From contig JAFCIZ010000002.1 in assembly GCA_017871115.1 (NCBI GenBank), forward strand, positions 3,493,501 to 3,557,500: a stretch of DNA of 64,000 bases. The letters run 5' to 3'. Positions 27,401-39,527 of the stretch are shown in pieces. The notes below the pieces were generated by a model. The model searched no databases. It saw only the letters and a list, made by a program, of their open reading frames with translations, and was not told the origin of the DNA. The stretch comes from Cunninghamella blakesleeana (lineage: Eukaryota; Mucoromycota; Mucoromycetes; Mucorales; Cunninghamellaceae). Numbering within the stretch: position 1 is the first letter of the stretch; every line of letters starts with the position of its first letter. The position numbers and the translations under genes were made by a program.

Positions 27401-30365
27401 TATTGCAATTGAATTAAAAAAAGCAAGTAACCACCCTTTTTTATTCCCTGATGCTGAAACCATATCACCTAGTAGAATCGAACAATTAAAAGGATTAGTG
27501 GAAAACAGTGGCAAGATGATTTTATTGGATAAATTATTGGCAAGGCTCAAAGCGGATGGTCACCGTGTTCTTATCTTTTCTCAATTAGTCATGATGTTGG
27601 ATATTTTATCAGATTATTTGGCATTACGTGGTTACCCCTTTCAACGATTGGATGGTAGTATGAAGCCTGAAGAAAGAAATAAGGCCATTGAGCATTTTAA
27701 TACACCTGATAGCCCCGATTTTGTATTTTTGTTATCAACACGTGCCGGTGGCATGGGTATCAATTTAGTAACGGCAGATACAGTTATTATATTTGATTCA
27801 GATTGGAACCCTCAAAATGACTTGCAGGCCATGTCAAGGGCTCATCGTATTGGGCAAACAAAATCGGTCAATGTTTATCGTTTTGTTACAAAGGGAACCA
27901 TGGAAGAAGATATTATTGAACGTGCAAAACGAAAAATGGTATTGGAATATTGTATTATTAAACAAATGGATACTTCTGGATTAACATTGTTACCTGAAAA
28001 CTCTTTAACAACAGCATCTGGTAAAATGAGAGAATTGCCTTTTAATAAGGACGAAATGTCTGCTATTCTTAAATTTGGTGCTCAAAATATGTTTCAAGCC
28101 AATGAAAATACACAACAGTTAAATGATATGGATTTGGATGATATCTTAGCTCGTGCTGAACATACAGAAACAATGGATCAAGCTGATGCTAGTGCTTTAG
28201 GTAGTGAAGACTTTCTTGCTCAATTCAAAATATCTGACTATGGTGGAAGTGCAAATGATTTATCATGGGATGAGATTATTCCGGAGAATGAAAGGCAACA
28301 AATTGAAGAGCAACAGCGAATTGAAAATGAAATGGCATTATATGAACGTGCAGCTCGTAAACGTGGACGTACCTATCAAGAACAATTAGATGATGATTTA
28401 GAGGAAGGTGAAGAGGATGATTTAGATGATATTAATAATGCTAACGGTGGAGAAAAGGGTAATTCAGCAAAGAAAAAGCGACGTAGAAAACAAGATGGGC
28501 ATTCCACCAACAATATATCTGGCCATAATAATAAAGAATTGTCAGAAAAAGATTTACGTGCTCTACATAGAGGTGTTTTACGTTATGGGGATTTGGAAGC
28601 AAGATATGAAGAAGCCATTAAGGATACAGATTTGGAACACAAAGATAAAGATATTGTCATTCAATTTTATTGGGATCTTGTAAATGCATGTAAAGAAAAA
28701 GTGAAAGAACAGATTCAAAAAACAAATGGAAATAGCTCCTCGAAAAACGATGACAAGATGGACTATGAAAACGATACAATATTATTACGTGGCATTCGGC
28801 TAACGAAAACAAAAGCAATTTTATTTACATGGCAGAATATTCAAAATATCAATGCTGGTCAACTATTACAACGCCATCATGATATGAAAGTCTTGGCTCG
28901 TCGATTAAAACCAATGAATGATATGTTGACTTTTAGATTATCATTGGATGCCAAACGTGTACAAGGGTGGTCTTGCACTTGGGGTCAAAAAGAAGATGCT
29001 ATGCTTTTAGTAGGTGTTCATAAATATGGTTTTGGTATGTGGTCTATTATTCAAGCGGATAATTCGTTAGGATTGACTGGAAAATTCTTTTTGGGACAAT
29101 CAAATAGCAACAATAGTGATGATGAAAATGATAAAAGGACACCTAAAGCAGTCCATTTAGTACGCAGGGCAGAACAATTATTAAAAATATGCGCTGAAGA
29201 AGAGGTTAGTATGTCTACATCGTTATTAAAAAAAGGACGAAATGTATCTGCATCACCATCACTTTCATCATCTTTCACTAACGATGTTAAAAAAAGTAAT
29301 AAAAAAATAAAATCAGTCGTACCAAAAAAGAAACAAAAAAATATCAGTAACGGCAATCATATAGAAAATGCAGAATCTATAAACCAATCTCAAAAACAAG
29401 CCAAATCGTCTTCCGTAGCATTATCAACAGCAATAACGACATCATCAATAACGACAGTATCAGCAGAAAGAATATCGCCTACTTCTTCCTCCTCTCCATC
29501 TAAAAACCAAAATGCATCTATAGAAAAGAAAACGAAAAAGGTTGAAAAAGAAAATAAAGATCCAATTAATAATGAAGGATATGCTAGCTATGATGAAGAT
29601 GAAGCACGATCAGCATTACGACCTATAAAACGTTATTTACTTCGTTTAAGAGACGATTCCAGTAAATTAGAAGGACAAGAAAAGGCGTCCATGCTTAAAA
29701 GATGTATTATTAAAATTGGTACTTTTATTGATGAAGAAAAATTAAATTACTCTGGATCAAGTGGTTCCTCTCGTAAAGCAGAAAGACATATGTGGTTGTA
29801 TGCAAAAAAATATTGGCCAGGTTCTCAAGTTACTCATAAAGATCTCATGAATTTATATGATAAAGTTCTCCATGCTCAATCACAACAAGATAAACCATCC
29901 CATAATAGAAAAGAGGAAAGAAGAAAAGGTTCAACTTCACATAGCAGTAATAGTAGCCATTCTAATCATAAAGGAAATAGCAGCAGCAGCAGCAGCAGCC
30001 ATCATCATCATCATCATCACCATCGTAGAGATTCATCATCTTCTCATCGTCATGGTCATCATCGCCGCCGTTCTGTTTCTACCTCACCCCCTACTTCTCC
30101 AGATAGAAATCAACACCACTCACATCAGCATAAGAAAATAAGACCATCATCTGAAAATATCAATACTAACACTAGCACTAATAACACATACAGTAATAAT
30201 ACAGTCAATAATAATATTAATAATAATAATGAAAATTCAAGTTCTATCAATGAAAATAATAACAAAATAAAATCACAACAACACCGATCACACCATCATC
30301 GTCGTAATAGCAGTAGCAGTATCACTAGTCAACATGATTACCGAAAAGATAGTCGTCATCGATAA
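24167..30365 (+). CDS. CHD1: Chromodomain helicase DNA-binding protein CHD1
   Basis: Six exons: 24167-24173, 24628-25058, 25185-25371, 25471-25632, 25757-25978 and 26071-30365 (1767 residues). The 7-nt first coding exon ATGGATG splices in frame to the second. If it is not used, translation could start at 24636. The acidic N-terminal region has several Asp runs. Tandem chromodomains lie at about residues 290-460 ([16 protein letters not shown], then [16 protein letters not shown]). The SNF2 ATPase follows with DEMGLGKT near 531, DEAH near 640 and the motif V-VI region with [11 protein letters not shown] and [17 protein letters not shown]-type DNA-binding helices come next, then the C-terminal CHD1 helical domain (about 1512-1610, ending [13 protein letters not shown]). 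The tail is Ser/His/Asn-rich. CHD1 spaces nucleosomes behind RNA polymerase II. Confidence 0.95.
24426..24482 (+). repeat. 57-bp poly-T tract in the first CHD1 intron
   Basis: An uninterrupted run of 57 T, the longest homopolymer in the window. It lies in the 454-bp intron between the 7-nt first coding exon and exon 2 of CHD1. The length may be partly an assembly or sequencing approximation. Confidence 0.9.
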
Positions 30366-30752
30366 TTATCATTGTAACACTATTTTATATTTGTTTTTGC
30401 TTCTTTTATTGCTATATTTTTGCATATTTAAATATTAACATAATTATTATTTCTAAATAAATAAATGAACAAAAAGAGTAAGAAAAAAATAGATAATAGG
30501 CTTACTTAAATCTACATATACATAAATTTAATAATAATTCGTGGTCAATTTTTGGCCCAAAAGTTGAATACGCGCAGTTTAAATTTTTAATTTTTTTAAA
30601 AAATTATTTATCTCAATTTTTTTTTCTCCCTTTACTTTCAAGCTTTTATTTTTTTAAAAAATTAAATTTTAAATATACCATTTATAAAAGTTTAAATTAT
30701 ATAGCAACAATTATTGCATTAAATATAAATCTTTGTGGTGAAGAAGAATAAC
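30366..30752. other. Intergenic region between CHD1 and DDB1
   Basis: AT-rich 3' flank of CHD1 and the DDB1 promoter. The element at 30571-30583 is the only GC-rich spot, and no gene is seen. Confidence 0.5.
30571..30583 (+). promoter_or_regulatory. CGCGCAGTTTAAA element upstream of DDB1
   Basis: CGCGC is directly followed by AGTTTAAA, about 170-180 bp before the DDB1 ATG. It belongs to the same recurrent GC-core/TTTAAA set. Confidence 0.4.
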
Positions 30753-33700
30753 ATGACTTATTATAAATATGTGGTTACTGCTCAAAAAGCAACAGCTACA
30801 CACTTTTCAGCAAAAGGTGCTTTTACTAGTAGTCATGATATGAATCTAATTCTTGGGTAAAGATTATTTATTTTTTAACGCGCGTAGAAAAAATCTAAAT
30901 AAAATAAATGAATTGAAAAATATTCTATGCGTGTCTTATATTGTAAATTTTATTTTTATTTAATATTAAATATCTTTTTTTTTTATAAAAAAAAATAAAT
31001 ACACTTTTTATTTTGTTTTATTTAATAACAACAATAAATTGTACTAGCAAAGGAAATAGGATAGAGATCTATACTTTAACACCCGATGGATTAAAACCAA
31101 CTTTAGAATTTAGTATATTTGGTACAATTGTTGCTTTACAACTATATCAGCGCAAAGTAAGATTTACTGAATAATTTAGAAGAAAAAAGAAACAGAAAGA
31201 TTAATAGATTAAAACACACGAAAGTATTGATTTAATTTATATATAATTATTGTTATTTTTCACTCTTCTCTCTTTTATTATTTTTTTAAAGGGTCAACCT
31301 CAAGCTTCTTTATTCTTGTTAACATCCCGTCATAAATATTGTATTTTAACCTACTCTACTGAATATAAGCAAATTATTACAGAAGATAGCAATGAAATTG
31401 GATTAGCAACCTTTCCTAGCCACAATAAAAATTCAGTTTATTCTTTCACACCTATACAAAGCTCCATAGACCCTACATATCATTATATTGCAGCTTTATT
31501 ATATCCTTCTACCATCACTATTATTATTCCTTCACTAGGTGGTGGCCATTCTCATAATAATTTCACTGTTGACCATACTAATCGTCGCTCTTCAAGAGGT
31601 AGTGGACGAAAGCGTCTAGCGGTATCATTACCTAAAAACTATGTTCATTTATGGTAAAATCTATAAAATATAGAATTATATAAATAAAAAAATAGCAATT
31701 ACTTTTATGCATAATTTTTAAGGATATTGATCAACTCTTTTTTCTGGAATTTTTTTTAATCACTAGCTTTCCTGATAAAAGAATTATTTCAGCTACTTTT
31801 CTTTCATCTATAAACCCAGCTATTGTGAATAGTAACACCATATCGACACCAATACCAGAAAATATGATGCCAACCTTGATGGTACTCTATGATGATTTAT
31901 TAGATAGACGTTATTTACAATTATTTAAATATAATGAGATAACAAAATCGGCTGTTCCTGGCGATATTATATTGGATCATATTGAAGATGATGCTAATTT
32001 GCTTATAGCTGTTCCAGCACCAATAGGAGGTGTTTTACTTGTATCTGGTCAATATATTCGTTATTTAAAACCAAACCATCCACCAAAAGCCATTGGTATT
32101 TCCTCATCATCGATTATTAACTGTCATTCAATCATTAATAATGAAGGCTCAAGGTATTTGTTAGGAAGCACAGATGGGTTTCTTTATTTATTAGTATTGA
32201 ATTTAGACCATACACATCAATGTGTAAACTCTCTTGGTTTTATTGAACTTGGTGCTATATCTATTCCATCTTGTTTAACTTATCTTGACAATGATGTCCT
32301 TTATGTTGGCTCTTCAAAAGGTGATTCTCAGTTAGTCCATATTTTACAAAAAAATTCCATTGAAAATAACAATATTTTGCAAGTTATTGAAAACTATCCA
32401 AGCTTAAGTCCCATCACTGATTTTTGTGTAGTTGATCTGGATAAACAGGTATATCAATGATAAAAATATTAGCATCAATAAGTAACAACGATGTCCATAA
32501 AATTATATTAAAAGTATATTATTAACATAATATTTATATATTTATATAGGGTCAACCTCAATTAATTACATGTTCAGGTGCTAGTAAAAACAGCTCATTA
32601 AGAATAATTAGAAGTGGTGTTGGATTAAATCAATTAGCAACTATAGAAATTAGTGGAGTGAAAGATACATGGGCTTTAAGATCAAGTTTTGAAGATAAAT
32701 TTTCTCATATTTTAATGATGTCATTTGTGAATGAAGCACGATTGATACAGTTACAGGATAACAACATAGTTCCTTTGTCACATTATTCAGCATTTAATTT
32801 AAATCAACGAACTATAATAGCAGGAAATATGATGAATGATATGATAATCCAAGTTACAGAACATAGCATAAGATTGATGACTTGTGGAATGGAAGGCACT
32901 TTATTGGATGAATGGGTCTCACCTTCACTCTCATCGACTATCACCGTAGCTAGCATCAACCCAACCCAATGTGTTATTTCTACTGGATTTGGCCATTTAT
33001 TAGCGTTTGCAATAAAAAATAATAGATTAGTTATTATTGGAGAGACTCAATTAGAACAAGAAATCTCTTGTATTGATATTACACCTATTGACTCATCAAT
33101 ACAACCTTATACTTCATCTATTATTGCAGTTGGACTTTGGCGCCAAGTCGGTGTTCGGTTACTTAGGTTTGATTCTACTCTCACATGTATTGCTAAAGAA
33201 GAATTACCTGGTATGGTAACTCCAAGATCTATTCTTATGACCCGTTTGGAAGATATATGCTATTTAATAATTGCACTGGGTGATGGTCAAGTATATAATT
33301 TTAAGTTGGATAGTCGTCAAGGTCGTTTATGGGATAAAAAGAGATCATTTCTAGGAAAACTGCCAATCATTCTTAGTAATTTTACTTCAAACGGGATTAC
33401 TTATGTATTTGCAGCTTCCGATAAGCCTAGCGTTATCCATAGTAGAAATCAAAAACTTGTTTATTCGAATGTGAATCTTAAGGTAATGCACTATTGTTAT
33501 TATTACTATAATGTTATATTTTTATTTTCAATTGGCAATTAATACGACTCATTTTTTTTTTTTACTTGATTTCATTTATTTTTATGTACATAGGATGTTC
33601 GATGCGCTACTTCGTTTAATAGCCCCTATTTTCCTGATGCGGTTGCTTTAACGACAAGTGATGGTGTACTTATAGGACAAATGGAAGAAATTCAAAAGTT

Positions 33701-35202
33701 ACATATAACCAAAATTCCTACATTGGATACTCCAAGAAGAATTGTTTATCAAGAGACAACTCATACATTTGGTGTAATTACAGAAAAAATGACCTCTGAA
33801 CCTTATACTTCTCAATCTACAACTGGCGGTTTTGAATTACTTGATGATCAAAATTTTATATGTAATGATTATAAATATAATCATAATCATAATATTATTA
33901 TTATTTTAATAGAAATCACTAATCATTTATATATATACATATATAATTTTATACAGTATTGGATCGTATTTATTTTAAACAATATGAACGGCCATTAGCA
34001 GCTATATCAATGACGTATGATCAAGATGAATATTATATAATAGGAACAGGAAGGGACAGTGATACATTCGAAACTTCAAGTTCAGGACGGATTCTTGTTT
34101 TAAAAGTTACATCACAACATGCTACATCTTCTTCTTTAACTATGGCGTCGACAGAAAGTAAACAAAAATTAGTATTGATTTCTCAAACACGTACGCAAGG
34201 TATGGTTGAACAATTAAAAGCATTTAAAGACAAGCTCATTGCAAGCGTTCATGGAAAGGTAATTAAATGAAAATGAAAAATAGTTGGAATATATAAAAAA
34301 TAAACTAGATCTAAATAAGACTGAATTGTGCTTTTTTATTTTATTTTATTTGATAGCTTGTATTTTATGAATGGAAACTAGACAATAATACACCTCAGCT
34401 CATCATGACATGTTCTCATCAATTACCATCCATAACAGAATCAATATCAATATATGGTGATTATATTCTAGTAGGTGACATGTTGGCGTCAGTTATAGCA
34501 ATAAAATACGATACCAGTAAGCAACCACCAGTGATTGAAGAAGTAGCAGCCGATGAAGTAGTACGAGAAGTAACATCATTAGAAGCTATAAGTGACACAT
34601 TAGCAATAGGAGCAGAAACAGATGGGCATTTATTTGTTGTAGAAAGAATTCCTAGCTCAGCTAACGATATAAGCTATAATATTAACACAAACACATCATC
34701 ATTACCATCATCAACCAATATACCTGTTGAAGACCCTTTATTAGAAACTGTCAGTGAATGGAATCTTGGTGATTTAATTCAAAAGTTTCAGTTTGGATCT
34801 TTAAGCAATATGGATCCAGATCTTAAATCATCTACACTTACAGCATTATCCACATCATCATCACCTACATTATTATTTGCTACAGCAAATGGAGCTATTG
34901 GTATCATTGCAGATTTAACCGAAGAACGATATAAATTACTATGGCACATGCAAAATAATATGATCAAAACAGTTAAAAGTATAGGAGGATTTAAACATGC
35001 TGATTGGAGAAGTATAGCTACTATGGAAAGAAAAGAAGAGAGTTCAAATTTTATTGATGGCGATTTAATAGAAGGCTTTTTAGATTTAACACCTCAACAA
35101 ATGCAACAAGTTATAGATGGTCATAACAATGGAAAAAGATTAGATTATTCTGTTGAAGATTTATGTAAAGTTGTCGAAGAATTAATGAGTTTGCATTCAT
35201 AA
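30753..35202 (+). CDS. DDB1: DNA damage-binding protein 1 (DDB1) homologue
   Basis: Eight exons: 30753-30856, 31048-31156, 31292-31653, 31767-32448, 32550-33482, 33594-33861, 33957-34258 and 34357-35202 (1201 residues, family about 1140). It starts MTYYKYVVTAQKATAT, like the N-terminal propeller of DDB1. Diagnostic segments include the exon 5 start GQPQLITCSGASKNSSLRII, VGVRLLRF, GRILVLKV, the exon 8 start LVFYEWKL and a C-terminal VIDGHNNGKRLDYSVEDLCK. DDB1 has three beta-propellers and is the adaptor of CUL4 E3 ligases, linking substrate receptors of the DCAF type; it acts in nucleotide excision repair and replication control. A small Ser/Arg insertion occurs near residues 155-170. The related CPSF1/SF3B3 paralogues are excluded by the GQPQL block and length. 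Confidence 0.93.
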
Positions 35203-36309
35203 TAATAATAATATATACATATATATATATATATTTAATTATTTCTGTCTTAAAACACTATTTATTATTTTTATTTTAATCATTCATTCATCTTTATAGC
35301 ACATTTTTTATTATTACGTATTACTACTATTATTCTTTTTTTTTATTCGTATGTATTTATAAAAATATATAAAATATTTATCGCCTTTTTTTTTGTTTTT
35401 TTGTGCTTTATTTTTTAAAAAAATCTGCATTGTGCATATTGGGGCTTTAAATTACATAAGACAGTTTTTTTTTTTTTTTTTTTTCAATCGCCATTCTAAA
35501 AAAACCTTAACACGATCACTTAAAAGACTAATAAGCAAATTTTTCCAAATAAAAAAAAGAAAGTAATAAAAAATAAATATATTTTTTCTAAATAATAATA
35601 AAAAAAGGAGAGTAAAGAGATCAAGATTCAATTGTGAAATTATATTTTCCTTCTTTTTGCCTCAAACAGGGTTTTTTTTAAAAATATATAAAAAGGGAAG
35701 AATAAAATTGTTTTCTCCTTATATATATGTTATTTAAAGTAGTAGATTTATTATTAATAATCAAGATGATTGACAAAATTTTCTTTTTTAAGCTTATTTC
35801 GACCACATGGAACTTTCAAATTACGGGCAAAAAAAAAAAGAAAAAAAAACCCCCATATACTCCGGGACTAAACATAATAATTGCTTTAGTTGTTGCTTAT
35901 TAAATTCATAGTTAGACTAATATAGAAATGAGAAAACTTGCACATTTTTTTTCAAGTTATAAATAAATAAAAAAAAGGAATGGATGAGTGAATTTTCATA
36001 CATTTAATGTTTAATTAATGTGTATGTATCACTACTTCTTTTTTTTTTAGTCCCTTTTTTTATTATCACAATATATGTACAACATATAGTTTTCTTTCTT
36101 TCTTTCTTTTTTTTTTTACAGTATATATGTGATTTATTTGAATATTAAAGAATATATTTAAATGATCTTTTATTATATATAAACGTTATAATATATATGT
36201 TACGGTGAATAAATAAAAAAGTAAAAAAAAAAAGTATAAGAGGCTGAGAAAGCAAAGTTCCATTTACCTAAAAAAATAATGTGATATTGGACGATCATTT
36301 TATTAGTAT

Positions 36310-36311
<2 letters not shown>

Positions 36312-36345
<34 letters not shown>

Positions 36346-36388
36346 ACTACATATTACGTATCCTAATTGCAAAAAAAAAAAAAAAAAA
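36312..36388 (+). repeat. Two poly-A tracts
   Basis: Runs of 33 A (36312-36344) and 18 A (36371-36388), separated by 26 bp of mixed sequence, upstream of the first paralogue gene. They could be poly-A tails of retro-inserted DNA or simple homopolymer growth; no flanking gene body supports insertion. Confidence 0.8.
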
Positions 36389-36448
36389 TACGTGCGTAGA
36401 TGGATGTATACTTTATTAGGAATATTAAAAGAATTGATATATAAACTC

Positions 36449-36490
36449 TTTTTTTCTTTTTCTTTTTCTTTTTCTTTTTCTTTTTTTTTT
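36449..36490 (+). repeat. TTTTTC hexamer repeat in the 5' leader of paralogue 1
   Basis: About five units of TTTTTC followed by a T run end 26 bp before the ATG at 36516. The position suggests a pyrimidine-rich leader of the transcript. Confidence 0.75.
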
Positions 36491-36515
36491 AATTTTTGAT
36501 TTTAAAAATAATAAT

Positions 36516-38314
36516 ATGTCAAGTTTAGCTATAGGTATCTTTACTAATAATGCACAAACAATTGCTGAGGAAATCATTAATATTGTAAGAGACCTTAGCG
36601 ATAAAAACGCAAAAGTAGGATGGGACTGTAAACAATTAGCCATGCAGTGTGATGCCATTCAACCATTAGCCATGCAATTAAAAAATTTTAAAGGGATGCC
36701 ATCGGATGTGTACTTGGACGAATTATTTAATCAGTTAAAGGAAGCCAGAGAAAATATTAATAAATATCAAGCCAAGATGGATAGATATAAAAATAAAAAA
36801 GGATTCAAGTTGATAGAATTTAAAATTAGAAAATTTTTCATTTATGCTCCTGAATTCAGTGATGCCTTTCAAGAATGTCGTAACGCCTTAGATGCCCTTC
36901 CAAAGGAAATTGAACGGATGATCGCTTTAAGTAAAGCTATTGTTACACCAAATGCTTTAGGTTATAGTACTGAATTTACCAACGAAAGCTGTAAGGATTT
37001 TTGGATATCCATCGCTGGAGATGATATTTCTTGTGAATGGGGCCACTTTTTGGCAAATTATAAACTTAAGTATTCTACTTCTGTGGGTTGGTCTGATTAT
37101 GATTGGCAATGTATTCGACAATATACATGTACAACTGATAATAAAATATCGCTTTTTGGTTATTTAGAATTGACAAATAAAGCCGATTTTCCAATAAACA
37201 TAAGTGAAGTGCCAAGTTTATTAGACTCAGAAGGTTCCATTGGGTAAGTAAAAAATGAAAAAAGAAGAAAAAAGGATAAAGATTTTAATCATTTTTTATT
37301 TTTCTCTTTTATAATAGTGAAATATCACGTATTGAAATTGGCAAGATGGTAAAAAGTTTAATCAAGGAATTTTCTTCAGAAAAAATGAATCGTCATATCT
37401 CCAATGTACATAAATGGTATGAACAATTTGATAGCGGTGAAGGTGATGATGTATTGACGAATAAACAAGATATGGCCAATCAATGTTATTATGTTATTAA
37501 AGAGTTAAAAGATAAAAAAAAGAAAAATCAAGATCCAATAGAACAATTAGCACTTGAAGTGGAGAAAGCAAGACGGGCTGTTTCATATTTTTATCAAGAA
37601 TTTTGGGTAATCTGTGAATTTGGTCGTTTATCAAGAAGCATTATGAACCGTATTGAATTTCCTGGAGAAAAGAATATTAAGGATTTTATTGAATGTTTTG
37701 AACCATTGGATATTGCCTATAATAACATAATGAGTTGTGAACATGGACGACATGATAGTGTTGATTTGAAAGCCCCTAAACTCTATGGCTATTTGAATGA
37801 ATTCATTAAAAATGAAAAAAGAGTAAAGGTGATCACAGAAAATTTGGAAACTACCACCAAGCATAAACAAATGGATTGGAAACAAAAGGAAGACGAGTTG
37901 AACAAAAAGATTGAAAAATATAAAGAAGATGAGGAATACCTTGTCGAATTGATAAAGAAGGCAAAGCAACAAGAATCAGATTTGGCACAAAGAGAAAAAG
38001 GGTTGGCATCAAAGGAAAAAGATTTGGCATCAAAGGAAAAAGAATTAAAGAAAAAAGAACAAGATCTTAATCATAAACTTGATGAATATCAAAATAAAAT
38101 AAAAAAAGAAAAAGCAAAAGCAAATTACAATAAATTAATTTCCAGATTTAAAGATTCCAAGATTGAATTAATGAAGGAGCAAATGAATAATGAAGCTCAA
38201 GCCGGGAGAAAATATAGCACCCAACTTAAGTCAAACTATGATAATGCAAGTATAGCTAGCCGTATAACAAATGAACATTTACATATTCCAGAAATGGTCA
38301 AGGCTACCGCATAA
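36516..38314 (+). CDS. Paralogue 1: helical-bundle / Cbl-EF-like / coiled-coil protein
   Basis: Two exons, 36516-37243 and 37318-38314 (574 residues). Not a family I can name. Residues 1-140 form an amphipathic helical bundle with L-x-x-L spacing and an FLFIYAPEFSDAFQECR-like fourth helix (RKFFIYAPEFSDAF). The layout resembles the four-helix bundles of MLKL/HeLo or Cbl proteins. Residues 156-230 have CKDFW, G-D-D, W-x-x-F and NKISLFGYLEL, a pattern like the EF-hand domain of Cbl. Residues 327-385 hold a block shared by all three paralogues (ARRAVSYFYQEF, GRLSR, FPGEKNIKDFI, PLDIA). Residues 430-530 are a Lys/Glu coiled coil with near-repeats of ASKEKDL. No signal peptide or kinase domain. It is first in a tandem array of three. 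Confidence 0.8.
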
Positions 38315-39527
38315 GACTATTAAATACCATTATAATAATATCCTCATCTTTATTCCATTTTTTTTTTTAAAAAAAAAAAGTAAAATTATAAAAATCATGC
38401 ATAATATTTCATAAATAAAATTATACAATAAATATATATAACGTTCATTTATTTATAACCCTCATTGATTTACTATCTAATATATTATTTATTTTATTGA
38501 TATGATTAATTTTATTATTGTGACCTATTTAACGTCATACTTATTCGTATTATGAGAGTTTTTATTATTATATTTATTATTATTATTATTATTTATTTAT
38601 TTATGTACTTTTTTATTTATTTTTCCTGTTTTTTGTTTTTTATTTGTTATTGAACTTGGACTTATATTAATGTAAATAATTATAAAACTTTAGTTTAATT
38701 ATAACCATATTTTTTTTTTTATGATCCGTTTTTTACTAAGATAGATTACTCAAGTCTATTATTATATTTATTAATAATAATATAATATAATATAAATATA
38801 TAAAATTATATGAACAGTAGATTAATTTAATAGTAGTACATAAACGTTATATAAAAGGAAAGAGACGGGATTAAAAAAGTACATTTTTTTAAAAAGTTAA
38901 GATTTGCGGAGCCTAATATAAATTTTAGTTCTTATTTTATTTTCTTTTTTTTTTCTCGGACATCTTCCTTGTTACCAATTTTGAGAGAACTCCTTTTTCT
39001 TCGCGTTACTTTCTAAAATGGAATTTGTTCATTTTTCTTAATATACTACATAGTTTAATTTATCTGCTTAGATTACTATCATTTTATCTTTTATTTTTTT
39101 TAAAAATAATAAAATAAAGTCGTAATAACCATATAAAATATTAAAATATACTTTTTTATCGTTTTAAATAAAGGAAATCTCTTGTTTTAAGGAATACTTG
39201 CACACTTTATATTTTAGTTTATTTTCACTTTTAAAATAAATAAATAAATAAGGCTTTGCAGATCATCAAACACTTATATATGGTTTATATACATACATAT
39301 TTTTTTTTCTATTAACCTATTTTTAGTGCTTGTATTACGGTTACTCCATTCAAATTAAACCTCTATAAAAAGTTATTATCCTTGTTTTTTTTTTTCTTCT
39401 ACTTCTTTTTCCTGTTCTTTTCCTTTTTATTTTTATTTAAAAGAAAAAGAAAATATCCTTATCCTATATTAATTTTTATATTTCATTTTTTATTTTTCAT
39501 TTTTATTTAATTATATAAATCATCACA
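38315..39527. other. Intergenic region between paralogues 1 and 2
   Basis: 1.2 kb, AT-rich, no open frame of interest. GCGG occurs once at 38906-38909 with AATTTTAG downstream, far (620 bp) from the next ATG. The last 100 bp are pyrimidine-rich. Confidence 0.5.

Larger units (their letters stand above)
35203..36515. other. Long intergenic region left of the paralogue array
   Basis: 1.3 kb without a supportable gene. It contains several A and T runs, notably 33 A at 36312-36344 and 18 A at 36371-36388, and ends in a T5C repeat next to the first paralogue. Short open frames are artefacts of homopolymers. Confidence 0.5.

Noticed and set aside
36312..36388. Poly-A runs as possible retrotransposon tails next to the paralogue array
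   Set aside because: No reverse-transcriptase fragment, target-site duplication or processed copy upstream; homopolymers are common throughout the window.
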